A DNA stretch of 38,240 nucleotides, from positions 1-38,240 of the forward strand of contig CALYAA010000020.1 of assembly GCA_944393385.1 (NCBI GenBank), given 5' to 3'. Under the pieces are notes generated by a model. It did not search any database and was not told the DNA's origin. It was given only the letters and a program-made list of their open reading frames with translations. The first letter of the stretch is position 1. Every line of letters starts with the position of its first letter. The position numbers and the translations under genes are program-made. Of this stretch, positions 32,503 through 38,240 are shown in pieces. The DNA is from an uncultured Clostridia bacterium (GTDB lineage Bacteria; Bacillota; Clostridia; TANB77; CAG-508).

Positions 32503-33258
32503 ATGGAAGAATTCGCTGAATATATTTTAAATGAAAAAGATTTAATAGCAAAGGAAGAAATTATATATTTCTTAGCTCCAAGATTAGGGATTAATTTTGA
32601 CAAATCTATTATATTTAAGACAGAAATTGCAAGAATGTTTTTAGAATATACAAATATTAAGTTAGATCATAATTTAATATTAACAGCTTGTTTATTATGT
32701 AATTGCAAAAAGGTAGAAAATGCACAAAAATTAGGAAAAATAGAAACATATGCTATAGAGGGTGCAAGATATTTAAAAAAGCTTGGATTTAATGATAGGT
32801 TTTGTAAAATCTGTGAAGGTGTAAATAGATATAGTGAACAAGATAAGAGAGAACCTGAAAGTGATATATTAGAACTTGTAGATCAATTTGGAGGTATGTT
32901 AATTGATAGACCAGAAAGAATAGGTATGCATCCAGATGAAGCAATGGTATTAATTGAACATAGAAATTTAAAAGGTGAATATAATAGATATTTAGAGATA
33001 TTTAGAGAATTTGCTTTAACATTTGATAAAGTATATATACAAGGTATTGTTAATACAACTGTATTTGCAAGATTACAAAAATTGATGAGAGAATCAAAAG
33101 ATATACCAGAATTTGTAAAAAAACTTTCTGTAGATTATTCTGTAACTGTAGATGAGAAAATAAAAGAAGTATTAAAAAATAATGGGGCAAATGAAGATAG
33201 TAAATCTATGTTTAGTAATGAAACAAAAGAAAAAATATTAAAAAATGTTAATGAATAG
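32503..33258 (+). CDS. helical protein resembling a degenerate HD domain
   Basis: This 251-aa cytoplasmic, mostly helical protein follows ftsH by 21 nt. The order ILTACLLCNCKK, IETYAIEGARYLKKLGF, then CEGVNRYSE resembles HD-superfamily proteins. There the consensus has HD-GK in the first block and His in the others. Here those metal ligands are missing (CN in place of HD; no His in the second and third blocks). If related it is likely non-catalytic. The assignment is inference from spacing. It sits between ftsH and endoQ in a run of same-strand genes. The ribosome site is AAGGAGAAACG. Confidence 0.65.
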   Translation: MEEFAEYILNEKDLIAKEEIIYFLAPRLGINFDKSIIFKTEIARMFLEYTNIKLDHNLILTACLLCNCKKVENAQKLGKIETYAIEGARYLKKLGFNDRFCKICEGVNRYSEQDKREPESDILELVDQFGGMLIDRPERIGMHPDEAMVLIEHRNLKGEYNRYLEIFREFALTFDKVYIQGIVNTTVFARLQKLMRESKDIPEFVKKLSVDYSVTVDEKIKEVLKNNGANEDSKSMFSNETKEKILKNVNE

Positions 33259-33304
33259 GAGGATAAGTTAGCTCATAAAATGAGCTAACTTAAATGAATA
33301 TATG
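33257..33304 (+). promoter_or_regulatory. Shine-Dalgarno separated from the endoQ start by a hairpin
   Basis: AGGAGGA lies at 33257-33263. A perfect 12-bp stem (AAGTTAGCTCAT 33265-33276, loop AAA, ATGAGCTAACTT 33280-33291) comes next, then ATG at 33302. The linear gap is 38 nt; with the 27-nt hairpin folded the effective gap is about 11 nt. Known precedent: phage T4 gene 38. Confidence 0.65.
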
Positions 33305-34492
33305 TATGAAATATTTGCAGATTTACATGTTCACATAGGTAGAAGTGAAAATGGTAAACCAATAAAAATAACTGCTGCAAGAAGTTTAAATTTTGCAAAT
33401 ATAGCAAAAGAATGTGCAGACAGAAAAGGAATACAAGTAGTTGGAATAATAGATTGTGCATCTCCATATGTAATTGAAGATATTGAAAATTTTTTAAAAA
33501 CAGGAGAAGCATATGAATTAAAAGATGGTGGAATAATATATAAAGATAAAGTTTGTATTATACTTGGAAGTGAAGTTGAGACATCAGAAAAGGGTAGAAA
33601 CGGAAAAAATGGAAGTGCTCATAATTTATGCTATTTTCCACATTTACAAGATATAAAAAATTTTTCTAATGAAATGAGATATCATATAAAAAATATTACT
33701 TTAAGTACACAAAGGTCAGACTTATCAGGCTATGATTTAATTGATATAGTAGAAAAATATAATGGAATATTAATACCTGCTCATATTTTTACTCCGTTCA
33801 AGAGTTATTATGGCAATTGTACAGATAGAATTGAAAATATTTTTAAGGAAAAATATAATAAAATATTTGCAGTAGAATTAGGATTAAGTTCAGATACTTA
33901 TTTAGCAGATATGATAACAGAATTAGAGAACAAAACATTTGTAACTAATTCAGATGCCCATTCTCTTCCTAAAATAGCTAGAGAATATAATAAAATGTTA
34001 GTTGAAGATATTAGTTTTAAAGAGGTTATAAAAGCCCTTAAAAATGAAGACGGACGTAAGATTTTAGCTAATTATGGTGTAGATCCTAAACTCGGAAAAT
34101 ATCATAGAACATATTGTGATAATTGTGATTGTACAATTGAAACAAAAGAACCTGTAGAGAAATGTCCAAATTGTGGAAGTGATAAAGTTACCTTTGGAGT
34201 ATTTGATAGAATTGAATTAATAAAAGATAAAGAAAAAACAAAAAGTCCTGACAATAGACCTCCATATATTTATCAAATACCATTAAGTTTTATACCAGGT
34301 GTTGGTGGTAAAACAATAGAAAAATTATTAGACAAATTTGAAACAGAAATGAATATATTACATAAATTATCAGAAAATGATATAGAATCTATTGTAGGTG
34401 AAAAAATTGCCCAAAATATAATTAATGCCCGTGAAGGCAAGATGAAGGTAGAATCAGGCGGAGGAGGAATATACCGGAAAGGTTTCTGCTAA
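33302..34492 (+). CDS. endonuclease Q family protein
   Basis: EndoQ nicks DNA 5' of deaminated bases (uracil, hypoxanthine) and abasic sites. The 396-aa protein has a PHP-type metal site: ADLHVHIGR (Asp7, His9, His11), PAHIFTPFKSYYG (His160), and TNSDAHS (Asp217, His219). A four-cysteine zinc finger follows, with Cys271, Cys274, Cys287 and Cys290. A C-terminal helix-hairpin-helix contains FIPGVGGKTIEKLL. This domain order is the EndoQ (TIGR00375) architecture. ATG 33302 is the only credible start. Its best ribosome site is upstream of a hairpin, so translation may depend on RNA folding. The catalytic set appears complete. Confidence 0.88.
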   Translation: MYEIFADLHVHIGRSENGKPIKITAARSLNFANIAKECADRKGIQVVGIIDCASPYVIEDIENFLKTGEAYELKDGGIIYKDKVCIILGSEVETSEKGRNGKNGSAHNLCYFPHLQDIKNFSNEMRYHIKNITLSTQRSDLSGYDLIDIVEKYNGILIPAHIFTPFKSYYGNCTDRIENIFKEKYNKIFAVELGLSSDTYLADMITELENKTFVTNSDAHSLPKIAREYNKMLVEDISFKEVIKALKNEDGRKILANYGVDPKLGKYHRTYCDNCDCTIETKEPVEKCPNCGSDKVTFGVFDRIELIKDKEKTKSPDNRPPYIYQIPLSFIPGVGGKTIEKLLDKFETEMNILHKLSENDIESIVGEKIAQNIINAREGKMKVESGGGGIYRKGFC

Positions 34493-34621
34493 TTAAAATT
34501 TTTATGATTGCTTATGCGGTTTTGCAAAATAATTAATATATCAAGTTTATAAATATAAAGTTCTAAAAATTTCCTTATTGAATAGATATTATGTAGAAAA
34601 TATTTAATAAGGAGAAGCGGA

Positions 34622-35251
34622 ATGCAAAAGAAAAAAAGCGAATTTTTTAATATCCTTAAACAAGAAATAATTAATAATATAAAATCATATGTAATTGTAA
34701 CAATTATTTTTGTAATAGGTATATTTTTAGGAGTATTCTTTATAAATCAAACAGATTCTAAAAATGATATTTTACAATATATAAATACATATATAGATGA
34801 AATGAAGACAATTCAAAATGGTGATTTTATTAGCGAATTAAAAAATGATATTCATAATAATATATTATTAGTTTTTTTATTATGGTTTGCTGGAACAACA
34901 ATAATTGGCATACCAATAGTATTTGGCATTATTTTAACAAGAGGTTTTTGCTTAGGGTATACCATATCAGCTTGTGTATTAACATTAGGCAAATTGAAAG
35001 GATTTATGTTTATATTACTAACGGTTTTTTTGCAAAATGCTATATTTATTCCAGCATTATTAGTACTTGGGGTTAGTAGTGTAAAATTATACAAATCAAT
35101 AATAAAAGATAGAAGGAAAGAAAATATAAAATTATCAATTTTTAAACATAGTATTATATCTTTATTTATATTATTTGCATTGATAATTTCTTCAATTGTA
35201 AAAATAGAAATTTCTTATAGACTTATATTAACTTTTTCTAAATATTTTTAG
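34622..35251 (+). CDS. spoIIM: stage II sporulation protein M
   Basis: SpoIIM is a membrane scaffold of the SpoIIDMP complex, which remodels peptidoglycan during forespore engulfment. The 209-aa protein has five membrane segments, as in the family. The stretch WFAGTTIIGIPIVFGIILTR with GFCLGYTISACVLTLGKLKG is the conserved core. Its length is in the family range (B. subtilis 214 aa). The ribosome site is AAGGAGAAG. spoIIM next to xerD is a linkage also seen around ripX/xerD in Bacillus. spoIID and spoIIP are not in the window. Confidence 0.95.
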   Translation: MQKKKSEFFNILKQEIINNIKSYVIVTIIFVIGIFLGVFFINQTDSKNDILQYINTYIDEMKTIQNGDFISELKNDIHNNILLVFLLWFAGTTIIGIPIVFGIILTRGFCLGYTISACVLTLGKLKGFMFILLTVFLQNAIFIPALLVLGVSSVKLYKSIIKDRRKENIKLSIFKHSIISLFILFALIISSIVKIEISYRLILTFSKYF

Positions 35252-35354
35252 AAAACTATAAAAATCTATTTACAATTTTTAAAAAATTTGATATAACAAA
35301 GAAGTACATTGTTTATGTAAAATTTATTGAATAATATTTAAGGTGGGGAATGAA

Positions 35355-36236
35355 ATGGAAGAACAATTAAACTTATTTTTTGAATTTTTAGAAAATGATA
35401 AAAAAGTATCAAATAATACACTTCAGTCATATGAAAGAGATTTAAAACAATATGAAAAATATTTAAATGAACAAGGGAAAGCATATAATGAAGAAACATA
35501 TGAAGGCATAAAAGATTATATAACACACATGCAAGAAATAGGAAAAAAATCATCAACAATTTCAAGAGGTTTAGCATCAATACGATCTTTTTATCAATAT
35601 GAAGTAAAAAATAAGGGATTAGAAAATGACCCAACTGATGGGATTTCATCACCCAAAATAGAAAAAAGAGTTCCAAGTGTTTTAACATCAAATGAAGTTG
35701 CATTATTATTAGAACAGCCAAAACCTGTTGACCTAAAGGGAACTAGAGATAAGGCAATGTTAGAATTTGCTTATGCAACAGGGATGAGGGTTACAGAAAT
35801 TATATCTTTAAATATAGAAGATATAGATTTAGAAAATGGATATGCAACATGTAGAAATGATAAAAAAGAGAGAACAGTTCCAATTGGAGAAATGTCATTA
35901 AAAGCTTTGAAAGAATATGTAAATAATGCAAGAAAAATTATGATTAAAGATGAAAATGAAAAAGCATTATTTGTTAATGTAAATGGTCAAAGGTTAACAA
36001 GACAAGGATTTTGGAAAATTATAAAATATTATAAAGAACAAGCTCATATAGAAAAGGATATTACACCACATGTATTAAGACATTCTTTTGCAACTCATTT
36101 ATTACAAAATGGAGCAGATTTAAAATCAATTCAGACAATGCTAGGACATTCAGATATTTTATCAACTCAAGTTTATATGCAATTTCAAGATGAAGGACTT
36201 AAAAATATATATAAAAAAGCTCATCCAAGAGCATAA
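35355..36236 (+). CDS. xerD: tyrosine recombinase XerD
   Basis: XerD resolves chromosome dimers at dif by site-specific recombination with XerC (or its partner). The 293-aa protein has the N-terminal SAM-like core-binding domain (TLQSYERDLKQYEKYL). Catalytic residues are all present: Arg145 (TGMRVTE), Lys near 170-171, His239 and Arg242 (HVLRHSFATHLLQNGADL), His265 (LGHSDI) and Tyr274 (QVYMQF). ATG 35355 is preferred to the in-frame GTG 35343, because AGGTGGGG acts as its ribosome site. No mobile element surrounds it, so this is a housekeeping Xer rather than an integrase. A terminator follows at 36243. Confidence 0.95.
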   Translation: MEEQLNLFFEFLENDKKVSNNTLQSYERDLKQYEKYLNEQGKAYNEETYEGIKDYITHMQEIGKKSSTISRGLASIRSFYQYEVKNKGLENDPTDGISSPKIEKRVPSVLTSNEVALLLEQPKPVDLKGTRDKAMLEFAYATGMRVTEIISLNIEDIDLENGYATCRNDKKERTVPIGEMSLKALKEYVNNARKIMIKDENEKALFVNVNGQRLTRQGFWKIIKYYKEQAHIEKDITPHVLRHSFATHLLQNGADLKSIQTMLGHSDILSTQVYMQFQDEGLKNIYKKAHPRA

Positions 36237-36242
36237 TAGTTT

Positions 36243-36281
36243 ATGGACTTTAGGAAAATATTTTCTTAAAGTTCATTTTTT
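36243..36281 (+). terminator. terminator of xerD
   Basis: ATGGACTTTAGGAAAAT and ATTTTCTTAAAGTTCAT pair over 17 bp with G-T pairs (36243-36276). TTTTT follows. Confidence 0.85.
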
Positions 36282-36345
36282 ATTGAATAGAAAAAATCAT
36301 TTTTTCCCATTATATAAAAGGTTACAATCGTTGACACTTTGAGAT
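36281..36345 (+). repeat. possible degenerate copy of the intergenic repeat
   Basis: ATTGAATAGAAAAAATCATT, then TTTTCCCATTATATAAAAGG and AATCGTTGACAC, resemble the start of copy B: the hairpin, AAAAGAG and AACGGTTGCACAC. It starts in the xerD terminator T run, just as copy B starts in the dps terminator. The rest, to 36448, shows no clear feature. Confidence 0.4.
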
Positions 36346-36448
36346 TTTCTCCATACAGTAGAAAATTCAAATCAGGAGAGAACAAATTAAAGAAAACTGT
36401 GAATAGTAACAACTTTTTCTTATTTATAAAAATTCATCTAAAAAACAC

Positions 36449-36477
36449 TTGACAGTTTACAATAATAATTATAAAAT
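36449..36477 (+). promoter_or_regulatory. sigma-A promoter of rny
   Basis: The consensus -35 TTGACA (36449-36454) and -10 TAAAAT (36472-36477) have exact 17-bp spacing. A leader of about 90 nt follows. Confidence 0.8.
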
Positions 36478-36573
36478 ATAATAGGTTGAAAAAATATATA
36501 AAAATATAATAATAAAACATATATATATATTTATTCGAACATTGAAAATTAAATAAGGAAGAGGTGTATGATT

Positions 36574-38115
36574 ATGGAAAATTTAATCATTGTAGCCGCT
36601 ATCTTAATCTCATTAGTAATTGGAGTACTAGTTGGAATTTTTATTAGAAAAAAAGTTGCAGAATCTAAAATCAATGGTGCTGAAGAAGAAGCAAAAAGAC
36701 TAGTAGATTTAGCAAAAATAGAAGCAGATAATTTGAAAAAAGAAGAAATTATTAAAGCTAAAGAAGAAATTATGAATGCTAGAAATGAGCTAGATAAGGA
36801 GATTAAAGAAAGAAGAGGCGAAATTCAAAAACAAGAAAGTAGAATTATTCAAAAAGAGGAGAATTTAGAGAAACGTTCTGACCATTTTGAACAAAAACAA
36901 AAAGAATTAGAAAGAGAAGAACAAAGCTTAAATGACAGAAAAAAAGATGTTGAAAATTTATATGCTGAACAAACTAGAGTTCTTCAAGAAATTGCAAAAC
37001 TAACTGAAGAAGAAGCAAAAAATCAATTATTAAAAAGTGTAGAACAAGATTTAACAGCAGAAAAAGCATCATTAATAAGAGATTTTACACAAAAAGCAAA
37101 AGATGAAGCAATAAAAAATGGAAAAGAAATTATTAGTTATGCAATTCAAAAATGTGCAGCAGACCATTCTGCAGAAACAACAGTATCAATAGTTCCATTA
37201 CCATCAGATGATGTAAAAGGTAGAATTATTGGTAGAGAAGGTAGAAATATAAGAGCATTAGAAACTTTAACAGGAATTGACTTAATTATTGATGATACAC
37301 CTGAAGCAGTTATATTATCAGGTTTTGATCCATTAAGAAGAGAAGTTGCAAGAATTGCTCTAGAAAAATTAATTGATGATGGAAGAATTCATCCTGCTAA
37401 GATAGAAGAAATGGTAGAAAAAGCAAAACAAGAATTAGCAGAAACCATTCAATCTGAAGGTGAAAGAGCAGCAATGGAAAGTGGAGTAATTGGCTTAAAT
37501 CCAGAACTTATCAAATTAATAGGAAAACTAAAATACAGAGCAAGTTATGGACAAAATGTATTAAACCATTCTATTGAAGTATCAAATTTAGCAAGAATAA
37601 TGGCAGAAGAATTAGGACTAGATGCAAAACTTGCACGTAGAGCAGGACTATTACATGATATTGGAAAAGCATTAGACCATGACATGGAAGGAACACATGT
37701 TGAAATTGGTGTTGATGTTTTAAAGAAATTTAAAGAAAATCCACTTGTAATAAATGCTGTAGAAGCACACCATGGAGATGTAGAACCTCAAACGCTAGAG
37801 GCTGTTATAGTACAAGCAGCAGATGCTATATCTGCATCAAGACCAGGAGCAAGAAGAGAAACATTAGAAGCATACATAAAAAGACTAGAAAACTTAGAAA
37901 GTATTGCAGATTCTTTTGATGGAGTTGAAAAATCTTTTGCTATACAAGCTGGTAGAGAGGTAAGAATTATAGTAAAACCTGAAAAAATTTCTGATGATCA
38001 AATGACATTACTTGCAAGAGACGTGTCTAAGAGAATTGAAGAGGAAATGGATTATCCTGGACAGATTAAAGTAAATGTTATAAGAGAAACAAGAGTTGTA
38101 GATTATGCAAAATAA
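36574..38115 (+). CDS. rny: ribonuclease Y
   Basis: RNase Y is the membrane-anchored endoribonuclease that starts mRNA decay in Bacillota. The 513-aa protein (B. subtilis 520) has one N-terminal membrane helix. A coiled coil of about 140 residues rich in Glu/Lys follows. The KH domain shows [19 protein letters not shown]. The HD domain shows [11 protein letters not shown] with His-Asp. The C-terminus [15 protein letters not shown] is typical. ATG 36574 is nine bases from GAGG; ATG 36568 (two more residues) is only three bases away. It has its own strong promoter and terminator. All motifs are intact. Confidence 0.97.
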   Translation: MENLIIVAAILISLVIGVLVGIFIRKKVAESKINGAEEEAKRLVDLAKIEADNLKKEEIIKAKEEIMNARNELDKEIKERRGEIQKQESRIIQKEENLEKRSDHFEQKQKELEREEQSLNDRKKDVENLYAEQTRVLQEIAKLTEEEAKNQLLKSVEQDLTAEKASLIRDFTQKAKDEAIKNGKEIISYAIQKCAADHSAETTVSIVPLPSDDVKGRIIGREGRNIRALETLTGIDLIIDDTPEAVILSGFDPLRREVARIALEKLIDDGRIHPAKIEEMVEKAKQELAETIQSEGERAAMESGVIGLNPELIKLIGKLKYRASYGQNVLNHSIEVSNLARIMAEELGLDAKLARRAGLLHDIGKALDHDMEGTHVEIGVDVLKKFKENPLVINAVEAHHGDVEPQTLEAVIVQAADAISASRPGARRETLEAYIKRLENLESIADSFDGVEKSFAIQAGREVRIIVKPEKISDDQMTLLARDVSKRIEEEMDYPGQIKVNVIRETRVVDYAK

Positions 38116-38124
38116 ACAGTAATA

Positions 38125-38167
38125 AAAACTATATATTAACTATTTTATGGTTAATATATAGTTTTTT
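38125..38167 (+). terminator. terminator of rny
   Basis: AAAACTATATATTAAC (38125-38140) and GTTAATATATAGTTTT (38150-38165) form a 16-bp perfect stem with a 9-nt loop; T residues follow. Confidence 0.9.
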
Positions 38168-38173
38168 GGTTGA

Positions 38174-38240
38174 ATGTCAATAGTTGGGGTGGAAAACTTT
38201 AAAAAGTTTTCTGCCTCAGCTTTTTTAGTGCATTAAAAAA
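38174..38240 (+). other. hairpin with T run and TGTCAATAG sequence at the window edge
   Basis: GGAAAACTTT and AAAGTTTTC pair, with the stem extended by weaker GGGG/CCTC pairing (about 38186-38220). A run of six or more T follows. It is a terminator-like structure after the rny terminator. The preceding TGTCAATAG resembles the start of the REP-like repeat at 14543. The element may continue beyond the window. Confidence 0.4.

Noticed and set aside
35355..36236. XerD-like gene as a phage or ICE integrase
   Set aside because: Sequence, length and spoIIM linkage fit the housekeeping recombinase; no att repeats, relaxase or phage genes nearby.

Overview
The window is a low-GC, AT-rich, densely coding chromosomal segment from an endospore-forming member of the Clostridia (Bacillota). 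The evidence is a complete spoIIIAA-AH locus, spoIIM and ylbJ, Gram-positive housekeeping genes (rny, recG, ftsH, xerD, bifunctional PBP), Bacillota-type 6S RNA, and AAGGAG-type ribosome binding sites. I cannot name the genus. The small orphan proteins and a pilin-like/FGE-like fusion would fit an uncultivated gut clostridium, but that is inference.

Layout. 1-2105: end of an unknown gene, an alpha/beta hydrolase, a possible gene remnant, and yebC with its terminator. 2280-7607: the spoIIIA operon, whose first gene (the ATPase spoIIIAA) carries a one-base frameshift exactly in the Walker A loop. 7619-7847: a long, highly structured non-coding element. 7919-10183: recG and a 63-aa membrane protein. 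10190-10890: a repeat copy, a bidirectional terminator and a minus-strand orphan gene with its own promoter. 11018-14065: a pilin-like/FGE-like fusion and a COG2509 flavoprotein. 14228-14578: 6S RNA with promoter, a terminator and a REP-like inverted repeat. 14782-23543: class A PBP, cysS, argS, a hypothetical membrane-anchored protein, rsmA and fmt. 23589-25325: dps and, convergently, ylbJ, separated by a second copy of the repeat. 25567-26908: a YgjP-like metallopeptidase, tRNA-Gln(CTG) and a second minus-strand orphan gene. 27191-34492: FemX-like transferase, alanine racemase, a DUF1189-like membrane protein, ftsH, a degenerate HD-like protein and endonuclease Q. 34622-38115: spoIIM, xerD and rny.

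How the genes fit together. Three loci serve engulfment and forespore development (spoIIIA, spoIIM, ylbJ). PBP, FemX and Alr serve peptidoglycan synthesis. YebC, 6S RNA, CysRS, ArgRS, RsmA, Fmt, tRNA-Gln and RNase Y serve gene expression. RecG, EndoQ, XerD and possibly the YgjP-like protein serve DNA maintenance.

The most unusual content is non-coding: (i) a repeated element with two clear, inverted copies (10190-10337 and 24077-24260) plus possible degenerate relatives just downstream of other intrinsic terminators; (ii) a ~220-nt rod-like palindromic element between spoIIIAH and recG; (iii) a hairpin lying between the Shine-Dalgarno sequence and the start codon of endoQ; (iv) two unrelated small minus-strand genes that share a promoter-proximal TTTGTGGTA motif and a hairpin at the mRNA 5' end. 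No CRISPR array, prophage, intact insertion sequence or defence cassette was seen.
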